Notes: a model not told the origin generated them from the sequence alone. Positions 1 through 6,270 are shown, counted from the stretch's first letter. The stretch is 8,613 nt of DNA from an uncultured Ruminiclostridium sp. (GCA_934462775.1 CAKSIR010000103.1:1-8613), one strand, 5' to 3'. Numbers and translations are program-made.

Positions 1-34
1 CCCCACAAGTGAATAATTTTCGCAACATAATCCT

Positions 35-63
35 CGAAAAAGGTGCCGGTGGCACGTTTTTCG
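35..63. terminator. Bidirectional intrinsic terminator at the end of the lipid/polyketide operon
   Basis: The inverted repeat GTGCC-GGT-GGCAC (43-47 and 51-55) is flanked by five A on the left (37-41) and five T on the right (57-61), with CG at both outer ends. Either strand therefore gives a GC hairpin followed by a T tract. On the minus strand it lies about 40 bases past the stop of the last operon gene. On the plus strand it could end a gene outside the window. The stem is short (5 bp), so strength is uncertain. Confidence 0.55.
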
Positions 64-71
64 ACACGCAA

Positions 72-107
72 ACTCCGCCTGTTTTCACAAGCGGAGTATT
101 TTTATTT
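72..107 (+). terminator. Plus-strand hairpin with T tract overlapping the operon's last stop codon
   Basis: ACTCCGC (72-78) pairs with GCGGAGT (91-97) around a 12-base loop. ATTTTTATTT follows on the plus strand (98-107). In the minus direction only two T follow the stem, so it works better for plus-strand transcripts arriving from outside the left edge. It abuts the TAA stop of the minus-strand flavoprotein gene (102-104), which suggests a convergent gene to the left. Confidence 0.4.
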
Positions 108-809
108 CGACAGGTTTGACCAATGCTTTTGGGTTATCATCTCAAAAGCCTTTGGCGAAAGGATTGGCCGATTGACCTGCGCCATTGTTTCCTCGGAGAT
201 TTTTCCGAACGCGGCAAGCTCGTGACCTGCCTGCTTTATGTACGCAAGATATGCGCCGACCTGCTTTTTGCAGGATTCAGCGTTGAAAAGCTCGCCCTCG
301 GGGCAGAAAATCTTGGTGTAATGCCCCTTTCCTGCAATAAGGTCGTACTCCTTTTCAAGAGCGGGATACATTGCAGTGGGTTCAACATAGCCGCAGGTGC
401 TGATTACAACCAGCTTTTTCTCCTCCATTTTCGGATCTCTTATCTCGTGGAACGAGCCGCCGCCTGCTGCAACATTGCCCGCATAGGCCTGAGTAAAGGG
501 CAGACAGCGGTCGGTCATTGCCTTCATCATTGACGGCAGACCGAAGAAAAACAGCGGAAAGCTCTCAATGATAATGTCCGCCGACTTAATTTCCTCGTAG
601 ATTTTCGCCATGTCGTCCTTTATGATACATTCGCCGGGAGTCTTTGTCCAGCAGGAAAAGCAGCCTGCGCAGGGCTTGATATTCATGCCCTTAAGGGTTA
701 CGGTGCTGACCTCTGTACCCTCGGGAAAGCCATCTGCAAAGGCGTTTGCAATGACGAGGGTATTGCTTGCGCCGCCCTTCGGACTTCCGTTTATAATTAA
801 AGCCTTCAT
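102..809 (-). CDS. Flavodoxin-fold FMN-dependent oxidoreductase with a four-cysteine (iron-sulfur flavoprotein-like) motif
   Basis: This 235-residue protein belongs to the NADPH-dependent FMN reductase / iron-sulfur flavoprotein group. It begins MKALIINGSPKGGASNT, the FMN phosphate-binding loop (GSPxxxxSNT, residues 8-17). The segment FPLFFFGLPSMMKAMTDR (84-101) and ISTCG (136-140) are typical of the family's flavin-binding core. Cys47-x2-Cys50-x2-Cys53-x7-Cys61 matches the compact cysteine motif that holds a 4Fe-4S cluster in iron-sulfur flavoproteins. It is the last gene of the operon, 11 bases after the dehydratase gene, with an AGGTAGG-like ribosome site in the gap. Its substrate cannot be read from sequence. 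A redox step on the pathway product, or electron supply to a partner, is inference. It is not a recognisable enoyl reductase. The family call is firm; the cluster and role are less sure. Confidence 0.85.
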   Translation of the reverse strand: MKALIINGSPKGGASNTLVIANAFADGFPEGTEVSTVTLKGMNIKPCAGCFSCWTKTPGECIIKDDMAKIYEEIKSADIIIESFPLFFFGLPSMMKAMTDRCLPFTQAYAGNVAAGGGSFHEIRDPKMEEKKLVVISTCGYVEPTAMYPALEKEYDLIAGKGHYTKIFCPEGELFNAESCKKQVGAYLAYIKQAGHELAAFGKISEETMAQVNRPILSPKAFEMITQKHWSNLSK

Positions 810-820
810 ATTAACCTACC

Positions 821-1267
821 TTAGTTTTCAGCAAAAACGCTGTCCTTGTCAACCGAAGTGAACAGAAGCGCACCCTTTGCACGCACCCCTCCGTCGCAGC
901 TTACGGTTACGTCAAACTCATAAAGTCCCGCGTTGCCTTTGACAAGGACTGCGGAAAGCTCCAGCTTATCCCCCGGGATAACCGGCTTTACAAACTTGAA
1001 GTCGCGCACCTTGAGCAGAACGTAAATCCTGCTGTCGTCCGAGCCGTCGCTTTCGATAACCAGCGAGCAAAGCTGAGCGGCGCTTTCAATAAGCAGCACT
1101 CCGGGCATAATCGGGTAGCCCGGCATATGACCCTGAAAGTAGGGCTCGTTTACCGAAACGCACTTTATTCCCTTGGCGGAAACGTTGGGGACAAGCTCCG
1201 TAACCCGCTCGATCATCTGAAACGGCGGACGCTGACGGATTCTGTCGTTGATTTCGAGAATGTTCAT
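821..1267 (-). CDS. fabZ: FabZ-type (3R)-hydroxyacyl-ACP dehydratase, hot-dog fold
   Basis: The 148-residue product has the FabZ layout. An RPPFQMIERV segment (13-22) corresponds to the usual R.PFL..DRV. Next come EPYFQGHMPGYPIMPGV (41-57), with catalytic His47 in the GH.PG.P.MPG motif, and Glu61 in LLIESAAQ. KFVKPVIPGD (91-100) closes the conserved core. It removes water from 3-hydroxyacyl-ACP to give trans-2-enoyl-ACP, working in the cytoplasm on the carrier protein. Its ATG overlaps the TGA of the ketoreductase gene by 4 bases (ATGA). A GGAGGT ribosome site (1276-1281) lies 8 bases upstream, so the two genes are probably translationally coupled. Length and motifs are normal for FabZ. It may be a pathway-specific paralog and not the housekeeping enzyme. 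Confidence 0.93.
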   Translation of the reverse strand: MNILEINDRIRQRPPFQMIERVTELVPNVSAKGIKCVSVNEPYFQGHMPGYPIMPGVLLIESAAQLCSLVIESDGSDDSRIYVLLKVRDFKFVKPVIPGDKLELSAVLVKGNAGLYEFDVTVSCDGGVRAKGALLFTSVDKDSVFAEN

Positions 1268-1992
1268 AGACTAAGACCTCCGTCAAGAATAATCGTCTGA
1301 CCCGTTACATAGCGCATTTTTTCCGAGCAAAGCTCAACCACTAAGTTTGCAACGTCCTCTGCGCTGCCGAACTTGCCGAGAGGAATTGCCTTAAGGTATT
1401 CCTCCTTTTTTTCTTCGGGGATATGATCCATCATTTCGGTTTCAATGAAGCCGGGCGCAACTGCGTTCACCCTGATTCCAAACTGCGCAAGCTCCTTTGC
1501 AAGGGTTGCGGTCATGGAGTTTACCGCTCCCTTGGTTGCGCTGTAAACGCTCTGTCCCGCGATTGCGACAACTGAGCTTACGCTGGAAATGTTCACAATG
1601 CAGCCCGCCTTTTTCCTCATCATCTTGAGAGCTGCCTGCTGAGCGCAGTTGAAGTAGCCCTGAATGTTTACGGAAAGGCTTCTTGTAAGGCTTTCCTCCG
1701 TCAGCATCAGCAGGTACCTGTCGTCGACGATTCCCGCGTTGTTTACCAGTACGTCAATGCCGCCAAGCTCGGTATTTACGGTTCTGAACATATCCTTTAC
1801 CGCTTTGGAATCGGCGGTATCAGCCTTTACGGCAACGGCATTTCTGCCCAGCGCCTTTATTTCCTCAACGACCCTGTTGGCCGCTTCCTCGTTTGAAACG
1901 TAGTTTACCGCAACGTCATAGCCTGCCCTTGCAAGTCCCAATGCGCAGGCCTTGCCGATACCTCTTGACGCTCCTGTTACAATTGCCGTCAT
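1264..1992 (-). CDS. fabG: FabG-type 3-oxoacyl-ACP reductase (short-chain dehydrogenase)
   Basis: The 242-residue protein is a classical short-chain dehydrogenase/reductase. The NADP-binding loop TGASRGIG lies at 6-13, NNAG at 84-87, and the catalytic Asn109, Ser137, Tyr150 and Lys154 (YSATK) are all present. The C-terminal VTGQTIILDGG (229-239) is also standard. It reduces the 3-ketoacyl-ACP made by the ketosynthase to 3-hydroxyacyl-ACP. The gene follows the ketosynthase fusion by 15 bases. Its ribosome site (AGGA at 2004-2007) overlaps the TAA stop of that gene, and its end overlaps the dehydratase start, which fits one co-translated unit. Length and catalytic residues match housekeeping FabG. 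Context points to a dedicated ketoreductase of this pathway. Confidence 0.95.
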   Translation of the reverse strand: MTAIVTGASRGIGKACALGLARAGYDVAVNYVSNEEAANRVVEEIKALGRNAVAVKADTADSKAVKDMFRTVNTELGGIDVLVNNAGIVDDRYLLMLTEESLTRSLSVNIQGYFNCAQQAALKMMRKKAGCIVNISSVSSVVAIAGQSVYSATKGAVNSMTATLAKELAQFGIRVNAVAPGFIETEMMDHIPEEKKEEYLKAIPLGKFGSAEDVANLVVELCSEKMRYVTGQTIILDGGLSL

Positions 1993-2007
1993 AGTGTGAC
2001 CATTCCT

Positions 2008-4203
2008 TTATACTCTTTTTAAAACTGCGGCGCTGAATGAACCGCTGCGGTCCGCGCCCAGTACGATTGCGTTTTCGTATTCGCCGCCGTCGATTGCCTT
2101 TGCTGCCATGAGCGCCGCATAGTTGTCGCTTGCGGCTCTGCAATCGCCCGTTTCCGCCCTTACGTCAACGACCGCCGCTCCCGCGAAATACCTTAAAACA
2201 GCGTTCTTCTGCATTTCGTCAAGGCTTGTGCCGTTTGCAAAGCCGTAAACAGCCTTGATTTCGGCTGCTGAAGCTCCCGCCTTTGCAAGCGCATTTTCAA
2301 TGGCTCTGTCAAGGGCTTCGGCGCTGCATTCAGCGGAATGAGCAAGCGCGCAGCCTGCAACCTCCGCATATTTATGCACGCTTCTGCCGTCGGCAAAGGA
2401 CTTTGTTTCAAGCACCAGCGCGGAGCTGCCCTCGCCTAAAACGTAGCCTTCGCCTGCTCCTGCGGCTCTGAAAAGCTTGTCGATTTCGGCGCTGTTTTCA
2501 TCAGTGCCGCAAGCCATCATTACCTGCTCGTCCCCCTTTTGGAGAACATCGTAAGCGTAGGCAATGCTCTGGATACCCGCCTGCGAGCCGTTGGCAACGG
2601 TTGCGCAGTAGCCCTTTGTCTTGGTGAAAATAGAGAGATGACCGCCTGCCGCGTTGTAAACGGTGTTAGGGAATGAGAATGCGCTGCCTGCCGTTGGTCC
2701 CTTTTCGCACACCGTTTTCTGGAAGGAGGTGATTTCAGCCATTGGACCGTTTGCTGTTCCCACAATGCCGCCGATAAGCTTTTCGTTGTCGGCGTCAACG
2801 GTGATTCCTGCGTCCTTGAGAGCGTCAATGCCGCTTAAAAGCTGCATCTGGCTGAATCTGTCAAGCTTTCTGTAAAAGCCCAGCTTTACGTCCCTTGCCG
2901 CAAACGCGCCGCTGTCGAGGGTGACGGAGCGGCTGTTTTCGCCGTTGTCGGCTGACATGACCGCGCCAAGACCCGTAATGTAAACAGGCTCTTTTCTGCC
3001 CTCTTTCGCCTTATGCTCTTTCTTTGAGAAAATAATGCTTGCGTTGGTGCCGCCGAATGCAAAGCTGTTGGACATAACGGTTTCAAGGTTCTTTTCCTCT
3101 GCCTTGTTTGCGATAAAATCAAGCTCCCCCGCCTTTTCCTTAAGCCTTGCAAGGTCCTCCTCATCATAGCCGATAGTCGGAGGTGCAATGTTCTCGCTCA
3201 TTGCCTTAACGGTAATTGCGGCTTCGATTGCGCCTGCCGCACCCAGGCAGTGACCCGTCATAGACTTTGTGGAGCTTACGGACAGATTTGTTCCGTCAAA
3301 GAGAGTGTGGAGGGAGAGAAATTCAGCCTCGTCGTTCTTTGCGGTGCCTGTGCCGTGAGCGTTTATGTAAGCAATTTCGGAGGGTTCAACTCCCGCCGAC
3401 TGCATAGCCTTTGTTATGGCGCTCATCTGACCCTCGCCCTGCGGGTGGGGAGCGGTAATGTGGTGCGCGTCCGAGCTTACTCCGTAGCCTGAAACCTCGC
3501 AGTAAATCTTTGCACCGCGGGCAGCGGCGTGCTCGTATTCCTCAACCACCAGAACAGCCGCGCCCTCGCCTAAGGTGATGCCGTTGCTCTTGTTGAGCGG
3601 GGAGCAGGCGTTTTCGGCAAGCGCATGGAGCGCATGGAAGCCTGCAAAGGCAAGGCTTGAGAACGCGTCGGTGCCGCCTGACAGATACACGTCGCCCGTG
3701 CCGTTCTTAATCAGGTCGCAGGCGTAGGAAATGCTCATCGTACCTGCCGCGCAGGCGTTTACGATGTTGGCTGTAACGCCGTCAAGTCCCAGATATTTGC
3801 TTACGCCGGCTGCAATCGCGGAGGCCTCCATGCGCGGAATGTCTGCGCTGTCCGCCTTGCCGTTCATTTCGTCGGTGTAGTATTTGTCAATGCTTGCAGC
3901 GCCGCCTACGCAGGATCCTAAGATAGTGCCTGCGGATTTGAGGTAATCGCCTGTCAGCGCGGAGTCGGCGATTGCTTCCTCGGCTGCCTTTACGCAAAGC
4001 CTTACCGAGCGGTCATAGCCCTCGGCGGGGAGCTTTTCGCACTTTACCTCTGCGCCCAGATGGGAGTAGCAGCCCTCTGTGCTGACCGACCTTACAACGT
4101 CAATGCCCGATTTGCCGTTCTTTATGCTTGTCCAGCATTCGTCGGCGGAATTTCCTGCCGCGCAGATAATGCCGACGCCTGTAATAACACATCTTTTAGC
4201 CAT
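2008..4203 (-). CDS. Fused ketosynthase / chain-length-factor protein (KS-CLF)
   Basis: This 731-residue protein has two FabF-like thiolase-fold domains in one chain. The first (about 2-393) starts RCVITGVGII and keeps all the chemistry: Cys151 in VNACAAGT, His283 in NAHGTGT, Lys313 and His318 in STKSMTGH, and the terminal FGGTNAS (383-389). A lysine-rich linker (about 394-405) leads to the second domain, which restarts with VYITGLGAV (407-415). At the matching positions this domain has Ser540 (ANGSQAG), Asn657 (FANGT), Arg682 and Asp687 (TGD), so it cannot condense. That is the pattern of a chain-length factor or KS-beta subunit, which forms a heterodimer with the active KS and sets product length. 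I see no ATG or usable restart codon in the linker, so it is one polypeptide. KS and CLF are normally separate genes in type II systems. A GGAAAGG ribosome site precedes the ATG. Confidence is high for the fold and lost residues, moderate for CLF function. Confidence 0.95.
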   Translation of the reverse strand: MAKRCVITGVGIICAAGNSADECWTSIKNGKSGIDVVRSVSTEGCYSHLGAEVKCEKLPAEGYDRSVRLCVKAAEEAIADSALTGDYLKSAGTILGSCVGGAASIDKYYTDEMNGKADSADIPRMEASAIAAGVSKYLGLDGVTANIVNACAAGTMSISYACDLIKNGTGDVYLSGGTDAFSSLAFAGFHALHALAENACSPLNKSNGITLGEGAAVLVVEEYEHAAARGAKIYCEVSGYGVSSDAHHITAPHPQGEGQMSAITKAMQSAGVEPSEIAYINAHGTGTAKNDEAEFLSLHTLFDGTNLSVSSTKSMTGHCLGAAGAIEAAITVKAMSENIAPPTIGYDEEDLARLKEKAGELDFIANKAEEKNLETVMSNSFAFGGTNASIIFSKKEHKAKEGRKEPVYITGLGAVMSADNGENSRSVTLDSGAFAARDVKLGFYRKLDRFSQMQLLSGIDALKDAGITVDADNEKLIGGIVGTANGPMAEITSFQKTVCEKGPTAGSAFSFPNTVYNAAGGHLSIFTKTKGYCATVANGSQAGIQSIAYAYDVLQKGDEQVMMACGTDENSAEIDKLFRAAGAGEGYVLGEGSSALVLETKSFADGRSVHKYAEVAGCALAHSAECSAEALDRAIENALAKAGASAAEIKAVYGFANGTSLDEMQKNAVLRYFAGAAVVDVRAETGDCRAASDNYAALMAAKAIDGGEYENAIVLGADRSGSFSAAVLKRV

Positions 4204-4227
4204 AACAAGACCTTTCCTTTCGGATAG

Positions 4228-4476
4228 TTATTTGCCTGCGTTTTCCATAACGTAAGCTGTGAGTGAGTTGATGTCGCGGAAGTTCACCTTGTCAACGCCT
4301 GTCATGTTTACGCCGAAGAGGTCGTCGATTCCTGCAATGATTTCCAGCGAGTCAACGGAATCAAGTCCGATGTCGCCGCCGAACAGCTCTGCGTCGTAAG
4401 CAAGCATATCCTCCGGGATTCTGAGGCTTTCGCTGATCATCTTCTTAATCTTTTCTGCTGTTTCGATTTTATCCAT
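4228..4476 (-). CDS. acpP: Acyl carrier protein
   Basis: The 82-residue acidic protein starts at ATG 4476, eight bases after a clear AAAGGAG. Longer upstream readings of the same frame cross into the preceding gene and have no such site. The motif GLDSVDSLEI (37-46) is the phosphopantetheine site, with Ser40 the residue that carries the prosthetic arm, and helix II follows it directly. The second half (FGVNMTGVD and SLTAYV) matches helix III-IV of FAS and type II PKS carrier proteins. It shuttles growing acyl chains between the KS-CLF, ketoreductase and dehydratase. The KS-CLF gene follows after 24 bases. No phosphopantetheinyl transferase is in the window, so activation must come from elsewhere. 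It may be a dedicated paralog and not the housekeeping ACP. Confidence 0.95.
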   Translation of the reverse strand: MDKIETAEKIKKMISESLRIPEDMLAYDAELFGGDIGLDSVDSLEIIAGIDDLFGVNMTGVDKVNFRDINSLTAYVMENAGK

Positions 4477-4496
4477 GGTATTTGCTCCTTTAAAAA

Positions 4497-4529
4497 TTAA
4501 ATAATATTTAAGCTTTCGCCTATTAACAA
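4497..4529 (-). promoter_or_regulatory. Candidate internal sigma-A promoter before the acyl carrier protein gene, with palindrome over the -10
   Basis: Read on the minus strand, TTGTTA (4524-4529) and TATTAT (4501-4506) are separated by exactly 17 bases. The predicted start lies about 18 bases before the ACP ATG. A 15-base palindrome, TTAAATA-A-TATTTAA (4497-4511), covers the -10 box and could be a repressor site, though AT-rich palindromes arise easily. The 73-base gap here is the widest in the operon, which supports a second transcription start for ACP through the flavoprotein. Confidence 0.45.
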
Positions 4530-4549
4530 ATAATAACGCGCCGACGCAG

Positions 4550-5188
4550 TTACTGCGCCGTTTCGGCAAGCCTTTCGCCGTATTCGGCGGCAAGCCCGTT
4601 TTTGAGCTGCTGAACCTCGCCCTGCATATCCTTTGCAAGCTGCCTTGCGTAGATGGATTTTCTAAGGTCGGGAGGACAATCAGCCTCGTACCTTCCGCCC
4701 ACCGCCATGTGCATTCTCGGACCGAAAACAAATTTGTACCTGCCGTAAACCGCGCAGGTGACAATGGGCGCGTTCATCTTTTCCGCAAGAATCGCGAAGC
4801 CCGGCTGAAAGTCGTTCATCTCGCCCTTACTGGTTTTGCCCTCGGGGAAAATGAGGAAGCTTTCGCCGCTTTCCATGCGCTTCTGCGCCTCGAAAAACCA
4901 CTCCGTGTCCATTTCCCTGCGGTTGACGGGAACGCTGCCGTAAAGCCTGAACAGTGCGCCGACGTTCTTTTTGTCCGCCCAATCCTTGGCGATAAGTATG
5001 CAGGGCTTCCATTTGCTCAGCACCGCCGAAACCATTGCGCCGTCATAGTGGCTGGTGTGGTTGCAGATGAAAATTACGGGACCCTTCAGGTCCTTTATGC
5101 TTTTGTCGGCGTATTCAACCGTTGGTCTGAAAAAGAAATAGGCAAGTCCTTTAATAATGCCTCTGAAAATATTGCGTCCGATACTCAT
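4550..5188 (-). CDS. plsC: PlsC-type lysophospholipid / 1-acylglycerol-3-phosphate acyltransferase family protein
   Basis: The 212-residue protein has the acyltransferase motifs in order: NHTSHYD (43-49, HX4D with His44 and Asp49), GSVPVNR (84-90), FPEGKTS (114-120) and a PIV segment (141-143). An N-terminal hydrophobic, basic stretch (IFRGIIKGLAYFFFRP, 7-22) suggests membrane association. Family members move an acyl chain from acyl-ACP or acyl-CoA to a hydroxyl, usually of lysophosphatidate. Its ATG overlaps the TGA of the patatin gene by 4 bases (ATGA), with GGAG 11 bases upstream. Being encoded with its own ACP and KS-CLF suggests that it transfers the pathway's acyl product to a lipid or glycan acceptor. 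Acyltransferases of this type also occur in aryl polyene clusters. A housekeeping PlsC role cannot be excluded. Confidence 0.88.
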   Translation of the reverse strand: MSIGRNIFRGIIKGLAYFFFRPTVEYADKSIKDLKGPVIFICNHTSHYDGAMVSAVLSKWKPCILIAKDWADKKNVGALFRLYGSVPVNRREMDTEWFFEAQKRMESGESFLIFPEGKTSKGEMNDFQPGFAILAEKMNAPIVTCAVYGRYKFVFGPRMHMAVGGRYEADCPPDLRKSIYARQLAKDMQGEVQQLKNGLAAEYGERLAETAQ

Positions 5189-6048
5189 TTCGCCAAAAAC
5201 TCCGTCAATGCTTTTTCCTTGTTGTGCATAAGCTTGAAGCCGTGTCTGTAAAGCTCAAGGAGCTTTTTATCGTCGCGTTCGAATTTGCTTATGCTGAACT
5301 TTTTCTGCGGACGTATCACCATTACCCTGCCCGCCTTTTCAAGGGCTTTCATCGCCTTTTCCTGCCGCTCGTAGCTTGCGGTTCTTTTGAGCAGGCACTC
5401 GTAAACCGCAGGGTATTTCGCTCCGTACATTGCTTTCAGCACCTTTTTGAACTTGTTGTAGTCGGTGTGGTGAGCGCCCGCAGGTCTGGTCATTACCGCG
5501 ATAACCTTGTCGCAGCCAAGCTCAAGCGCCCTTTCAAAAGGCACTGCGTCGGAAATGCTGCCGTCAAGGTAATACTGCCCGTCACATTCGCTGGGCGGGC
5601 AGACTATCGGCAGAGAGCAGCTCGCCTTGATTATTTTCAGCAGCCTGTCCCTGTCGCTCTTTTCGGAAAGGTATTCCACCTTGCCCGTGCCGCAGTTGGT
5701 GCAGACGTATTCCACCGTCAAGTCCCTGCTGTTCAGGTTTGAGAAATATGTATCGAAATCGAACGGGAAGATTTTCTCCGTATAATCGTAAGCCATGTAG
5801 TCAAGATTGATGAACTTCCCCGTGTGGAGCAGGGAATCAAGCCCCATGTACGCGTGCTCTCTGTCGGGCATAATAACCTTTTTGGTGCGTCCCGCCTGCT
5901 GGGAAACGAAGTCCATGGCAGCCCCCGCTCCGGCGGAAACTCCGCCTACATAGGAAAACATATCAAGCCTGTTTTTCAGATAATCAAGCACGCCTGCGGT
6001 AAAAATTCCGCATTTGGCGCCGCCCTCAAGCACCAGTCCGACCCTCAT
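5185..6048 (-). CDS. Patatin-like phospholipase / acyl hydrolase
   Basis: The protein (287 residues from ATG 6048) starts MRVGLVLEGGAKCGIFTAGV, the patatin oxyanion-hole region with Gly9-Gly10. It then has the nucleophile elbow GVSAG with Ser38 and the DGS motif with Asp162, which together make the Ser-Asp dyad. It should hydrolyse acyl esters of lipids at the membrane. ATG 6048 is preferred because it opens the family's usual N-terminus and has AGAGG 7 bases upstream. An in-frame ATG at 6096 would add a 16-residue basic stretch but lies only about 11 bases from the predicted transcript start. In the oxyanion motif a cysteine sits where Arg/Lys is usual. It is the first gene of the operon and overlaps the acyltransferase gene. 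It could release or remodel acyl chains for the pathway, but the substrate is unknown. Confidence 0.86.
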   Translation of the reverse strand: MRVGLVLEGGAKCGIFTAGVLDYLKNRLDMFSYVGGVSAGAGAAMDFVSQQAGRTKKVIMPDREHAYMGLDSLLHTGKFINLDYMAYDYTEKIFPFDFDTYFSNLNSRDLTVEYVCTNCGTGKVEYLSEKSDRDRLLKIIKASCSLPIVCPPSECDGQYYLDGSISDAVPFERALELGCDKVIAVMTRPAGAHHTDYNKFKKVLKAMYGAKYPAVYECLLKRTASYERQEKAMKALEKAGRVMVIRPQKKFSISKFERDDKKLLELYRHGFKLMHNKEKALTEFLAK

Positions 6049-6113
6049 AATTAACCTCTTCCGACAATAATTCCGTTTTTTCGCAGCAAAACGCATAGTT
6101 ACCCTTATTTTTT

Positions 6114-6142
6114 ATTTTAGCACCGGTAAATTCAAAATGCAA
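6114..6142 (-). promoter_or_regulatory. Candidate sigma-A promoter of the seven-gene operon
   Basis: On the minus strand TTGCAT (6137-6142) and TAAAAT (6114-6119) are 17 bases apart. Transcription would begin near 6107, giving a leader of about 59 bases to the patatin ATG at 6048. The -10 is 5/6 to consensus and the -35 only 3/6, so an activator or modest strength is likely. Confidence 0.5.
6117..6132. promoter_or_regulatory. Possible FapR-like operator over the operon -10 box
   Basis: The plus strand reads TTAGCACC then GGTAAATT. The left half differs from the FapR half-site TTAGTACC by one base, while the right half keeps only GGTA plus weak similarity. The central spacer base of the Bacillus operator is missing. 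The position, overlapping the -10, and the fatty-acid-like operon fit FapR control by malonyl-CoA. The match is imperfect. Confidence 0.2.
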
Positions 6143-6175
6143 CCGTTTTGGAGTGAGTGGCGGAAAATCTGCGTG

Positions 6176-6193
6176 AACGGATATAACGGATAT
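6176..6193. repeat. Tandem 9-base direct repeat, with a third copy at 6470-6479
   Basis: AACGGATAT occurs twice back to back (6176-6184 and 6185-6193). The right-hand copy extends to ACGGATATTC (6186-6195), which recurs exactly at 6470-6479, preceded there by the related GCGGATTG. The copies bracket the AT-rich segment that holds the small RNA. No gene overlaps them. Confidence 0.6.
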
Positions 6194-6205
6194 TCTTCGT
6201 TTTTC

Positions 6206-6223
6206 CTATTATAATTATAATAG
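6206..6223. repeat. 18-base perfect AT-rich palindrome with TATAAT boxes on both strands
   Basis: CTATTATAATTATAATAG is its own reverse complement and contains TATAAT twice on each strand. It could be an operator or a cluster of divergent -10 boxes. No good -35 element lies at the right distance on either strand, so promoter activity is doubtful. Confidence 0.35.
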
Positions 6224-6239
6224 TATATAGGCGGGACAG

Positions 6240-6270
6240 AAAAACAGCCCATTCTTCATGGGCTGTTTTT
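6240..6270. terminator. Strong bidirectional intrinsic terminator
   Basis: AAAAACAGCCCAT (6240-6252) and ATGGGCTGTTTTT (6258-6270) form a 13-bp perfect stem with a TCTTC loop, leaving a U tract on either strand. On the minus strand it ends the predicted small RNA. On the plus strand it stops readthrough toward the flagellin gene. Confidence 0.8.

Noticed and set aside
3..119. Plus-strand open frame from the left edge, ending TGA at 117-119
   Set aside because: It is 38 codons and runs through both hairpin-plus-T-tract structures. Its GAGGTFF-like stretch is what the terminator DNA encodes by chance. A real gene end here cannot be excluded without sequence to the left.
4542..4560. CGCAG-TTA-CTGCG hairpin at the acyltransferase stop codon
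   Set aside because: The stem is 5 bp and no T tract follows in the minus direction, so it is not a convincing terminator. It may affect RNA processing but nothing supports that.
4228..4764. A 178-residue reading of the acyl carrier protein frame starting at 4764
   Set aside because: It overlaps most of the acyltransferase gene in another frame, the extra part has no domain, and ATG 4476 has a clear AAAGGAG ribosome site and the normal ACP length.
4709..5742. Plus-strand open frames of 172-180 codons opposite the acyltransferase and patatin genes
   Set aside because: They are antisense shadows of GC-rich coding sequence, with no ribosome sites, no recognisable domains and His/Arg/Ala-rich translations. 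The minus-strand frames carry complete catalytic motifs.
6049..6096. Upstream start of the patatin gene at 6096
   Set aside because: An AAGGG lies 5 bases before it, but the predicted transcript start is only about 11 bases away. The added 16 residues are basic and foreign to the family, and ATG 6048 has its own ribosome site and the canonical N-terminus.
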